NCBI RefSeq assembly: GCF_963973895.1
Contig: NZ_CAXBBF010000002.1
Length of the DNA stretch: 64,000 nucleotides
Source of the DNA: Porticoccus sp950063125
Lineage (GTDB): Bacteria; Pseudomonadota; Gammaproteobacteria; Pseudomonadales; Porticoccaceae
Direction: 5' to 3' (one strand)
Shown: one piece after another, positions 7,588-14,574 of the stretch
Numbering within the stretch: position 1 is the stretch's first letter
How the letters are laid out: every line of letters begins with the position of its first letter
The notes under the pieces: model-generated
What the model saw: the letters and a program-made list of their open reading frames with translations, nothing else
What the model was told of the DNA's origin: nothing
Databases searched by the model: none
Made by a program: the position numbers and the translations under genes

Positions 7588-7695
7588 TTAGTATCCAAAC
7601 AGAGCATTGACTTCTCCACGATAGATTAGATAATCATCCACTCTACTTGTCTTAAGAAAGGTGGGGGTTTTAAATAATAAAGGGCCAATAGTCTC
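7588..7695 (-). pseudogene. 35-residue C-terminal gene fragment before protein B
   Basis: Minus-strand frame from just after a TAG to TAA, containing FLKTSRVDDYLIYRGEVN and ending ALFGY. There is no start codon of its own and it begins close to the repeat that ends protein A. The composition looks protein-like rather than random. Probably the 3' end of a gene whose body has been lost. Confidence 0.4.
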
Positions 7696-7707
7696 CTAGA
7701 GTTTTTA

Positions 7708-8028
7708 CTATGACCCCGAATACTTTGAATTTGATTTTTTTCTCGATAATACCTCAAATATAAAAACCCCAAACATTCCAGAAACAACAGGCGCAATAAC
7801 ACCCGATAAAATATAAAATACACCCAAAACCCTTTGACTAGATTTATACCAATGCACTCCCTTCCAAAAAGGGTAACAAATAAATGGAGTAAACATTAAA
7901 TACACTAGATACTCATAGCCATTAAGTAACTGACCATTAAATACAGAATCTAAATCAAAAACATAAAAAGCAGGAATCAAAAACGTTGAAAACATTGCTA
8001 TAAAAAATATTTTTGCCCAAATATTCAT
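7708..8028 (-). CDS. Small membrane protein A, unknown (immunity-like context)
   Basis: 106 residues, AT-rich, unrecognised. There are three probable membrane helices (about residues 7-25, 38-56 and 67-92). The ATG overlaps the TGA of the upstream fragment (ATGA), so the two were translationally coupled. The C-terminal SKYSGS is encoded by the repeat TATTCGGGGTCATAG, which also ends protein B in a related form. Coupling to the 3' end of a truncated gene suggests an immunity-type partner. It could also simply be the second gene of a broken operon. Confidence 0.55.
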   Translation of the reverse strand: MNIWAKIFFIAMFSTFLIPAFYVFDLDSVFNGQLLNGYEYLVYLMFTPFICYPFWKGVHWYKSSQRVLGVFYILSGVIAPVVSGMFGVFIFEVLSRKKSNSKYSGS

Positions 8029-8230
8029 TGTGCTTCTTTATTCCTTTGTAACTGGTCAAATTTATTTACATCAAAAGTGTACGTAAGCCCTAACAAAGCA
8101 CCAGCCTTAAACTCAAATACTCCTAGGGTAACTGACACATCACCACCTAATTTAAATTGAGTCGGTGTTGATTGATCAACCCATCTATTATTAAAACCAG
8201 GGCTCACCTTATATGCAAGCTGACCAGCTC
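8025..8230 (-). pseudogene. C-terminal fragment of an unknown gene cut off by the RAYT unit
   Basis: About 68 codons remain, including TQFKLGGDVSVTLGVFEFK and GLTYTFDVNKFDQLQRNKE, ending directly at REP copy 4. The apparent upstream extension runs through the REP and the transposase gene, so the real N-terminal part is gone. Alternating Gly-rich strands (GALLGLTYTF) hint at beta structure. The last codons overlap membrane protein A. No family recognised. Confidence 0.55.
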
Positions 8231-8259
8231 GTAGGTTGGGGTGAGGAACGAACCCCAAC
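8231..8259 (+). repeat. REP palindrome, copy 4 (left flank of intact RAYT)
   Basis: Identical to copies 1-3. It sits three bases beyond the stop codon of the transposase gene and faces inward, opposite to copy 5. Confidence 0.87.
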
Positions 8260-8262
8260 AAT

Positions 8263-8799
8263 TTATGACCTTTCTCCAAATGCGCCTTCATCGCCATGCC
8301 AATCACCAAAACCCCAATTTTTGCTTATATCCCCTCTCTTTATGTATTGATGAATACTTGAATACGGCCAATCCACCGCGCGTTCTACATAACCATGTTT
8401 CACCGGGTTGTAGTGGATATAATCCACATGTCTTTCATAATCCCGTTCATCACGAATCAAATGTTCCCAATACCGGCGTTGCCAGATTCCTCGTTCACCC
8501 TTTGCTTTACGGCTGTCGTTAATCCTTTCTCGTTGAGGTATTTGACGAGAGAACCCGGCTTTAATCAACATCCAACGTCTCGCGTAATCATTGTCACCCA
8601 CGGGTAACGTCCAGATCACGTGCAAATGATCGGGTAATACGACCATGGCATCGAGTTTGTAAGGATGTTGGTGTTTTACCTTGTTCATCGTATTACGTAA
8701 TTTATCTATCTCGTCGACTAACAATCTGTTTCGTCTTTCCGCTAAATTTACCGTGAAAAAATAGGTTCCACCTTTTGTATCCGCACGCCGATAACGCAT
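8263..8799 (-). CDS. REP-associated tyrosine transposase (RAYT, Y1 family)
   Basis: 178 residues. Single-strand DNA transposase/nuclease of the IS200-like Y1 fold. Visible are the metal-binding H-x-H in LPDHLHVIW (His58, His60), the conserved WQRRYWEHLIRDERDY, and the catalytic-Tyr motif YIHYNPVKHG (probably Tyr127). The gene is flanked by inward-facing REP palindromes at 8231 and 8835, the complete layout of a domesticated RAYT with its REP targets. RAYTs bind and cut REP hairpins and usually do not move as ordinary insertion sequences. The reading frame is intact, unlike the gutted copy near 6.7-7.1 kb. It interrupts the gene fragment at 8025-8230. Confidence 0.93.
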   Translation of the reverse strand: MRYRRADTKGGTYFFTVNLAERRNRLLVDEIDKLRNTMNKVKHQHPYKLDAMVVLPDHLHVIWTLPVGDNDYARRWMLIKAGFSRQIPQRERINDSRKAKGERGIWQRRYWEHLIRDERDYERHVDYIHYNPVKHGYVERAVDWPYSSIHQYIKRGDISKNWGFGDWHGDEGAFGERS

Positions 8800-8834
8800 T
8801 TATTCCAATCCAATTGATTTTCTTTATCCTTTTC

Positions 8835-8863
8835 GTTGGGGTTCGTCCCTCACCCCAACCTAC
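8835..8863 (-). repeat. REP palindrome, copy 5 (right flank of intact RAYT)
   Basis: On the minus strand it reads GTAG plus the same palindrome with one base change in the loop (GAGGGACGA for GAGGAACGA). It lies upstream of the transposase start, in inverted orientation to copy 4. Confidence 0.85.
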
Positions 8864-9148
8864 GGGCTCAAGGTGTCTCCAAGGAGTGGCCAGACAAGAA
8901 ATGATAAAAAAAGCTTCTGTTCTGCACTAGTGTTTTGTACCAATGCATAGAACAAGAAATTTTAGGTAAGTCACTAGATATAAAGCTTTTATTGAGGGAT
9001 CAATCGCTTACTGAAGATAGCGGTGAGAGAGGGATTGGCTCACCGCTGCGCGGTTCGGGGTTCCACCCCGCCGTTGCAGGCACCGGCGCCCAAAACGGCG
9101 TTGCCGTTTTGTCGAACGGGGGTTCTCATCCAGACCTCCCGTCACGGA
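8864..9148. other. Gene-free stretch between the RAYT unit and tRNA-Ser
   Basis: No convincing gene. Up to about 9019 it is AT-rich with only a short open frame. From 9037 it turns GC-rich with several short inverted repeats (for example AACGGCGTTGCCGTT). The partial tRNA-Ser copy at 9020-9036 marks the junction between the two compositions. Confidence 0.5.
9020..9036 (-). repeat. Direct repeat of the tRNA-Ser 3' end
   Basis: 17 bases identical to 9190-9206, i.e. the 3' acceptor strand and part of the T-arm of the tRNA-Ser gene, in the same orientation. A direct copy just beyond a tRNA 3' end is the classic footprint of integration or of a partial tRNA duplication; only about 150 bp lie between the copies. 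Confidence 0.65.
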
Positions 9149-9187
9149 CAAATAAAAAACCCGGCACAGGGCCGGGTTTTTTATTTG
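9149..9187 (-). terminator. Terminator of tRNA-Ser
   Basis: An almost symmetric hairpin, AAACCCGGC/GCCGGGTTT with A/T flanks, directly after the tRNA 3' end on the minus strand and ending in TTTTTTATTTG. Confidence 0.88.
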
Positions 9188-9278
9188 TGGCGGTGAGAGA
9201 GGGATTCGAACCCTCGATACGCTATTAACGTATACACGCTTTCCAGGCGTGCTCCTTCAACCACTCGGACACCTCACC
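9188..9278 (-). tRNA. tRNA-Ser (anticodon GGA)
   Basis: 91 bases with encoded CCA. Acceptor stem GGTGAGG pairs with TCTCACC (one G-U). The anticodon stem CACGC/GCGTG encloses CTGGAAA, giving GGA, which reads UCC and UCU. The long variable arm TATACGTTAATAGCGTA is typical of class II serine tRNA. Confidence 0.96.
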
Positions 9279-9374
9279 AAATTTTGTCATCTGAGCTTTA
9301 ACAAGCTTAACTTAACTCCAAGACCGCACGCCTGCGTGCTCGTTGTCACCCTAAAGGGTGCCCTCTCTGCTAAA

Positions 9375-9402
9375 GCTCCGAGTCAACCAATCGGATACCT
9401 CA
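9375..9402 (-). pseudogene. Decayed tRNA-Ser 5' half
   Basis: On the minus strand TGAGGTATCCGATTGG followed by TTGACTCGGAGC closely resembles the 5' acceptor, D-arm and start of the anticodon arm of the tRNA-Ser gene (TGAGGTGTCCGAGTGG and so on). The matching 3' half is absent. It lies about 100 bases upstream of the intact gene. Confidence 0.5.
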
Positions 9403-9536
9403 GTAATGCTCTCATTTCAGCTTGAAAAATTTTCGCCTGCCAACCCGGAACTGAGGGCCTCTGCCCGTCTGTGGATCAGTTGGCGCAGGATTTTGAGGAG
9501 CGGAACTGTACACAAGCAACCCGGAAAAAGCAATTG

Positions 9537-10094
9537 TCAGGGCCAGCACTGAAAGTAATCATCGATGGCTGTTTCAGGGGCCTCGGGCGGCGAAATCTGG
9601 ACGGTTCCCAGATACAGGAAGCCGATGATACGCTCGGCATCACTGAGCCCCAACCCTGCCATGACGTAGGGGTCATAGGCATAGTCGCCAGTTCGCCATA
9701 CCGCCCCGACGCCCTGTGCATAAGCGGCAGTGATCATATTTTGTGCAGCCGCACCAGCGGATAACCACTGTTCAATTTCCGGGACCTTGGGGTTTTCTTT
9801 CGGGCTGGCTATCACGACCATGACCATCGGCGCGCGCAGAGGGCGCTCGGCAATACGCTGCCGCGCTTTGTCACTGAGTTCGGTACCCTGCTGCTCTTCT
9901 GAACGAACAAACAGCTCGCCGAGCGCCTGCCGCCCCTCACCCTCAATAATGAGAAAACGCCAGGGGCGCATTCTTGCATGATCGGCAGCACGAAACGCCG
10001 CTCGCTGAATATTGGCCAGAATGTCACCTTTCGGCGCGGGCTCGGACAGTCTGGGTGCTGATACGCGCTGGTGAAGGGCCTGCAATGCATCCAT
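9537..10094 (-). CDS. Nitroreductase family protein (YdjA-like)
   Basis: 185 residues, the size of the minimal FMN-dependent nitroreductases. Family features are RAAFRAADHARMRPWRFLII (FMN and phosphate contact), the mid-protein APMVMVVIASP strand, and the C-terminal NMITAAYAQGVGAVWRTG and IIGFLYLGT. Such enzymes reduce nitro or quinone compounds with NAD(P)H in the cytoplasm; the physiological substrate is not known. It is divergent from the adenylate cyclase gene, with about 108 bp between the starts, which may hold both promoters. Confidence 0.88.
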   Translation of the reverse strand: MDALQALHQRVSAPRLSEPAPKGDILANIQRAAFRAADHARMRPWRFLIIEGEGRQALGELFVRSEEQQGTELSDKARQRIAERPLRAPMVMVVIASPKENPKVPEIEQWLSAGAAAQNMITAAYAQGVGAVWRTGDYAYDPYVMAGLGLSDAERIIGFLYLGTVQISPPEAPETAIDDYFQCWP

Positions 10095-10202
10095 TTTTTT
10101 TCCTTACTGCTGTGTCCACTTTGCTGGGTCATGGACATTTTCAATCAGACATCGTGTAATGACGCGCACTGACTCACTGTACCGGGAACATTATCTTACA
10201 GG

Positions 10203-11579
10203 ATGACGCCAAACAGTCTTAAAGAGACAAACCGCATTTTACATTACCAGAGCCTGTTCCGCCTTCTGGTAGGTTTTGCCGGTATTTTATCGCTACTCAC
10301 ATTCCATCGTGGACTGGAGCATGAGCTGATTGTCACGTTGCCCCTGCTGGTGACCATTGGCTATATTCTGTCTTCCCATTTTGTATTGCAGCGCATCTCG
10401 CCGTCATCGCGGCCCGGCGTCGGGACGGTTTTATCCTTTATTGATGCGCTGCTGCTCGGTGGCCTGATCTGCCTGATCGACCTGAGTCTGCTACCGTCAC
10501 TGCTGTTGATTATTACGCTGCAGTTTAACGGAATAATTGGTGGCGGTTTCAGGAAATTGCGCAATGACAACCTGGCGCTGTTGCTCGGCATTGCAATAAC
10601 CGCACTCCTGAGATTTCCCCAATGGACACTTTCGGCAGACATCCTGACCGGTCTGCCACCACTGTTGGCGCTGGGGATATATATCTGTATTTACGGCGCC
10701 AGCAGTTCCAGGGAAATCGCAACCTTGGGAGAGAAACAGAAAGAGCTGGAAAAAACACAGGTTCAACTGAAACTGAGAAATTACCGCCTGTCAAAATATC
10801 TCTCCCCAACCCTGCTGAAGGCCATCCAGTCGGGCAAAGACGTCAAGCTGGAAACCCACCGCAAAAAACTGACCGTATTTTTTTCAGACATCAAGGGTTT
10901 CAGCGAACTGGCCGAAGAACTTGAGGGCGATGTGCTGACCAGCCTGCTGAACAACTACCTGTCTGAGATGTCGCAAATTGCTCTGCAGCACGGCGGCACC
11001 ATCGACAAGTTTATCGGCGATGCCATTATGGTTTTCTTTGGCGACCCCACCAGTAATGGCGTAAAAGCCGACTGTACGGCCGCAGTATCAATGGCCATTG
11101 CCATGAAAAAACACATGAAGGAGTTGCAACGTCGCTGGGCCAGTCAGGGCATAGAAACACCCATGGAAATACGCATGGGCCTGAATACCGGCTACTGCGC
11201 CGTGGGCAACTTTGGCACGGAGAACCGGCTGGACTACACCCTGCTCGGCACCGAGGTGAATCTGGCCAGCCGGCTGGAGTCTGCCGCAGAGCCCGGCGAG
11301 ATTCTGATTTCACACGAGACCTACTCACTGGTGAAAGACCAGATCATGTGCCGCGACAAGGGCGATATTCAGGTCAAGGGCTATCAACAGCCGGTGCGGA
11401 TTTATTCTGTGGTGGACTTCCGAAAAAATATGGGCAGTGACCAGAGCTACTTTGAGCACATGACCGATGGTTTTTCTTTCTATATGGATATGGACAGAAT
11501 CCGCCACTACGACCGGGATCGAATCATGAAGTCCCTGATCGAAGCCGCCGCCCAACTGAAAAACAAGAAAAACCACTGA
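10203..11579 (+). CDS. Membrane-anchored class III adenylate cyclase
   Basis: 458 residues. The N-terminal ~175 residues form about six membrane helices, an arrangement like the MASE2 sensor of Pseudomonas CyaB. A short coiled linker (EKQKELEKTQVQLKLRNYR) joins them to the cyclase domain (~215-400). Catalytic elements are present: FFSDIKGFSEL with the first metal Asp, TIDKFIGDAIMVFFGDP with the Lys and second Asp, LDYTLLGTEVNLASRLE with the adenine-selecting Asp and the transition-state Asn and Arg. These favour ATP over GTP, so the product should be cAMP at the inner membrane. It is a single gene. A guanylate cyclase is less likely given the K/D pair. Confidence 0.87.
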   Translation: MTPNSLKETNRILHYQSLFRLLVGFAGILSLLTFHRGLEHELIVTLPLLVTIGYILSSHFVLQRISPSSRPGVGTVLSFIDALLLGGLICLIDLSLLPSLLLIITLQFNGIIGGGFRKLRNDNLALLLGIAITALLRFPQWTLSADILTGLPPLLALGIYICIYGASSSREIATLGEKQKELEKTQVQLKLRNYRLSKYLSPTLLKAIQSGKDVKLETHRKKLTVFFSDIKGFSELAEELEGDVLTSLLNNYLSEMSQIALQHGGTIDKFIGDAIMVFFGDPTSNGVKADCTAAVSMAIAMKKHMKELQRRWASQGIETPMEIRMGLNTGYCAVGNFGTENRLDYTLLGTEVNLASRLESAAEPGEILISHETYSLVKDQIMCRDKGDIQVKGYQQPVRIYSVVDFRKNMGSDQSYFEHMTDGFSFYMDMDRIRHYDRDRIMKSLIEAAAQLKNKKNH

Positions 11580-11595
11580 TACCCGGTGCCCGCCC

Positions 11596-12417
11596 TTACT
11601 GCCTCGACAGGCGCACCCTGGGAGGATCGGACTGCACACTGCTGCGATAGGGATTGATCTCCAGCCCACCGCGACGGGTGTAGCGGGCGTAGACCTCCAG
11701 TGTGTCCGGCTGACACAACTCCCTGATTTCGGTAAAGATGCGCTCCACGCACTGCTCGTGAAAATCCTGATGATTGCGAAATGAAACCAGATAGCGCAAC
11801 AACCCTTCGCGGTCGATTGCAGGACCACTGTAACGAATCAGAATACTGGCCCAATCGGGCTGCCCGGTGACCGGGCAATTGGTTTTCAGCAAATGGCTAT
11901 AGAGCGATTCGCTGACCACTGTGTGTCCGTTTGCCAGACCGAGCAGCGAGGGATCGGGGGCGTAGGTATCCACCTCCACCGGTAGCTCATCCAGGCAAAT
12001 ACCGGGCAGCGAGCCGAGTCCCATGTGACGATAACTGTCGCCGGGGTGGATCCCTACCAGTATCGGCCCCTCCACACAGGCACTGACGTCGCGCTCGATG
12101 GTCCGGGCCACCTCTTCCACGGAGCGATAGCGCTCCTGATTCAGCGAGTTGAGATAGAGTTTCAGGGATTTTGATTCAACCAGATTGAGCGTGCTGCCCG
12201 GTATCGACAACTCGGCCACCGCCACCACCGGTTTGCCCCGCATATCCAGCCAGGAGAGCTCATAGGCAGTCCAGACATCCACACCAAAAAAAGGCTCGGC
12301 GTCCAGAATACCCAGTGCCTGCCTGCCCTCTTGCCGGGGAATCGGATGCAGTAACTGCGGACTGTAGCTGGCGGGATAGTCAGTGTCGGCCCCCAGCAAT
12401 AATTTTTTCTCAGTCAC
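11596..12417 (-). CDS. queF: NADPH-dependent 7-cyano-7-deazaguanine reductase QueF (long form)
   Basis: 273 residues, the two-domain type II form. It reduces preQ0 to preQ1 in queuosine biosynthesis. Clear signatures are ESKSLKLYLNS (substrate-binding), LLKTNCPVTGQPDWAS with the thioimide-forming Cys181, and FRNHQDFHEQCVERI in the C-terminal half. It is the last gene of an operon with yadG and yadH, starting 8 bases after yadH ends. It is convergent with the adenylate cyclase, leaving 16 bp between stops. Confidence 0.95.
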   Translation of the reverse strand: MTEKKLLLGADTDYPASYSPQLLHPIPRQEGRQALGILDAEPFFGVDVWTAYELSWLDMRGKPVVAVAELSIPGSTLNLVESKSLKLYLNSLNQERYRSVEEVARTIERDVSACVEGPILVGIHPGDSYRHMGLGSLPGICLDELPVEVDTYAPDPSLLGLANGHTVVSESLYSHLLKTNCPVTGQPDWASILIRYSGPAIDREGLLRYLVSFRNHQDFHEQCVERIFTEIRELCQPDTLEVYARYTRRGGLEINPYRSSVQSDPPRVRLSRQ

Positions 12418-12425
12418 GGCTCACC

Positions 12426-13199
12426 TCAACTGCGCAATCGTTTGCCCCGCTCCAGCAGGAACAGCGAGAAGAAAAACAGCAGGGCGCAGAAACCCGTCAC
12501 CATGACAAAGGCCCATGCCACATTAATATCCGAGACGCCCAACAGACCGTACCGGAAGGTGTTGACCATATAGAGCACCGGATTGGCCAGCGACACCGCC
12601 TGCCAGAAAGGCGGCAACATGCTGATGGAGTAAAACACACCGCCCAGGTAGGTGAGCGGCGTCAACACAAAGGTTGGAATAATGGAAATATCATCAAAAC
12701 TGTTGGCGAAAACCGCGTTGATAAACCCCGCCAGCGCGAACAGGACTGCGGTTAAAAATACAATGGCGACCGTTACGCCCAGATGGCTGACCTGCAGATC
12801 GGTAAAAAACAGGGACAGCAGCGTCACAATCACCCCCACAGCCAAGCCGCGGGCCACACCACCAATTACGTAACCCAATAAAATAATGTAATTGGGCACC
12901 GGCGACACCAGCAACTCTTCAATACTGCGCTGGAACTTGGTGCCAAAAAAAGAAGACACCACATTGCCATAGGCATTGGTGATCACCGACATCATGATCA
13001 GCCCCGGCACCACAAACTCGATATAGGTGAAACCGGACATCTCACCGATCCGCGGTCCTATCAATTTGCCAAAGATTACAAAATACAGGGCTATGGTAAT
13101 GGCAGGCGGCAGCAGGGTCTGTTGCCAGATGCGCATAAAACGGCGGACTTCCTTCACCAGGATGGTGGTAAACGCCACCCATTGCTGACCGGCATTCAT
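12426..13199 (-). CDS. yadH: ABC-2 type transporter permease YadH
   Basis: 257 residues with six membrane helices. It follows the E. coli YadH pattern closely (MRIWQQTLLPPAITIALYF, FVVPGLIMMSVITNAYGNV, FVLTPLTYLGGVFYS). It forms an inner-membrane exporter with the ATPase encoded upstream; its start overlaps that gene's stop by 4 bases. The cargo of YadGH is not established. Confidence 0.9.
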   Translation of the reverse strand: MNAGQQWVAFTTILVKEVRRFMRIWQQTLLPPAITIALYFVIFGKLIGPRIGEMSGFTYIEFVVPGLIMMSVITNAYGNVVSSFFGTKFQRSIEELLVSPVPNYIILLGYVIGGVARGLAVGVIVTLLSLFFTDLQVSHLGVTVAIVFLTAVLFALAGFINAVFANSFDDISIIPTFVLTPLTYLGGVFYSISMLPPFWQAVSLANPVLYMVNTFRYGLLGVSDINVAWAFVMVTGFCALLFFFSLFLLERGKRLRS

Positions 13200-14137
13200 A
13201 ACTGTGCCTCCGCCGTTTCATTCCTGTGGGGCTCCACCAGGGAAACAAACAGCTCTTCCAGCCGGTTCGCCTTGTTGCGCATGCTGGTCACATGAATGTC
13301 CCGCTCGCTGAGGTTGGCGAATAATTTGTTCAGCGATTTCCCCTTCACTACTTCAACCTCAAAACTGTGTTCATCGATCAGCTGCCCCGGATAACCCTCA
13401 ATGGTCGGCATTTCTGTCAGGGCCTCGCGGGTATCCAGCACAAACACCTCCTTGTTGAGCTGCCGCAACAACTGCTTTATGGAGGTATTGTGGATGATTT
13501 TACCCTGATCAATGATCGCCACATTGCGGCAGAGACTCTCTGCCTCCTCCAGGTAATGCGTGGTCAATATGATCGTGGTGCCGCTGGCATTAATCGCCTT
13601 GAGAAACTGCCACATGGAGCGGCGCAACTCGATATCTACACCGGCCGTGGGCTCATCCAGCACTAACAGTCGCGGTTCGTGAACCAGGGCCCTGGCAATC
13701 ATCAGTCGTCGCTTCATACCACCGGAGAGCATCCGGGAGCGCTGATGGCGTTTTTCCCAGAGGCCCAACTGCCTCAGATATTTCTCGGTGCGCTCCGCGG
13801 CAAGCTTTGGCGGCAATCCGAAATAGCCCGCCTGGGTTTTGACAATATCAATGACCTTTTCAAACTGGTTGAAGTTGAATTCCTGTGGAACCACGCCGAT
13901 ATACTGCTTGGCCAGGGAGAAGTTCCTGTCGATATCCGTCCCGAAAATAGCTATCTGGCCGGCCGTTTTTCTCACCAGAGAACAGATGATGCCGATGGTG
14001 GTGGACTTACCGGCACCATTGGGCCCGAGCAGCGCAAAAAAATCGCCGGGCTGAACATCCAGGTCGATACCCTTGAGTGCCTCAAAGCCATTGTCATACT
14101 GTTTGTGCAAATTGCGGATCGATAATGCAGCGGTCAT
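13196..14137 (-). CDS. yadG: ABC transporter ATP-binding protein YadG
   Basis: 313 residues from the ATG at 14137; a longer frame to 14269 adds 44 residues not found in YadG proteins, so I reject it. Walker A LLGPNGAGKSTT, Q-loop VPQEFNF, signature LSGGMKRRLMIARAL, Walker B LLVLDEPTAGVD and switch His TTHYLEEAE are all present. The C-terminal MRNKANRLEELFVSLV is diagnostic of YadG. First gene of the yadG-yadH-queF operon. Confidence 0.93.
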   Translation of the reverse strand: MTAALSIRNLHKQYDNGFEALKGIDLDVQPGDFFALLGPNGAGKSTTIGIICSLVRKTAGQIAIFGTDIDRNFSLAKQYIGVVPQEFNFNQFEKVIDIVKTQAGYFGLPPKLAAERTEKYLRQLGLWEKRHQRSRMLSGGMKRRLMIARALVHEPRLLVLDEPTAGVDIELRRSMWQFLKAINASGTTIILTTHYLEEAESLCRNVAIIDQGKIIHNTSIKQLLRQLNKEVFVLDTREALTEMPTIEGYPGQLIDEHSFEVEVVKGKSLNKLFANLSERDIHVTSMRNKANRLEELFVSLVEPHRNETAEAQL

Positions 14138-14574
14138 AGCGTCCCAATAGTTACAAAAATAAAAACGGTTACAAAATAAAAGCGCCCGCGCGTCAACCAA
14201 AGAACATGACCGGCTCAGCGGGGGTGATAGTCTAAATGACTTTGCCCGGCGTTTGTCGGTTAACACCAAAAAACCCGGCGCATTGGGCTGACATCAGGGG
14301 GGCGGCGATACTGCAACTCGAACACAGCGACGAGCGAGTCCACTATCATCAAGGCAAGGATTGACCCACCAACCACTCTGGGCCTATTCTGCAGTGGTCA
14401 TACTTATAAAAACAGCCCGCAATGACTGTCCATGCGTTAAATTGGTATTGCAGAATTGTGATAAGGAACTGCCACACTGACAGGAAGGACGGCCATGTTG
14501 CCCGACTTGACTGCACTATCAAATAACCGGGAAATACCGAGAGTCGGAACCAATCCAATTTCCGGGGTTGCCCC
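14138..14574. other. Intergenic region between divergent yadG and histidine kinase operons
   Basis: 437 bp without a gene. Near yadG are two GTTACAAAA(T) repeats (about 14150-14178) that could be operator half-sites. Further on is a short GC inverted repeat. Just before the histidine-kinase start, GGGG TTG CCCC forms a small hairpin ending at the ATG. It must hold both promoters; no single clear -35/-10 pair stands out. Confidence 0.4.

Noticed and set aside
7626..7823. 65-codon minus-strand frame
   Set aside because: Lies out of frame across the end of membrane protein A and the 7588-7695 fragment, has no ribosome-binding site, and includes repeat sequence.
6661..8863. Ordinary IS200-type insertion sequence
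   Set aside because: The protein is of the RAYT type and flanked by inward-facing GTAG-headed palindromes, not by the subterminal hairpins and target motif of an autonomous IS200 element.
8935..9228. Plus-strand frame ending REGFEPSIRY
   Set aside because: Runs through the terminator and tRNA-Ser antisense; a false frame seen next to many tRNA-Ser genes.
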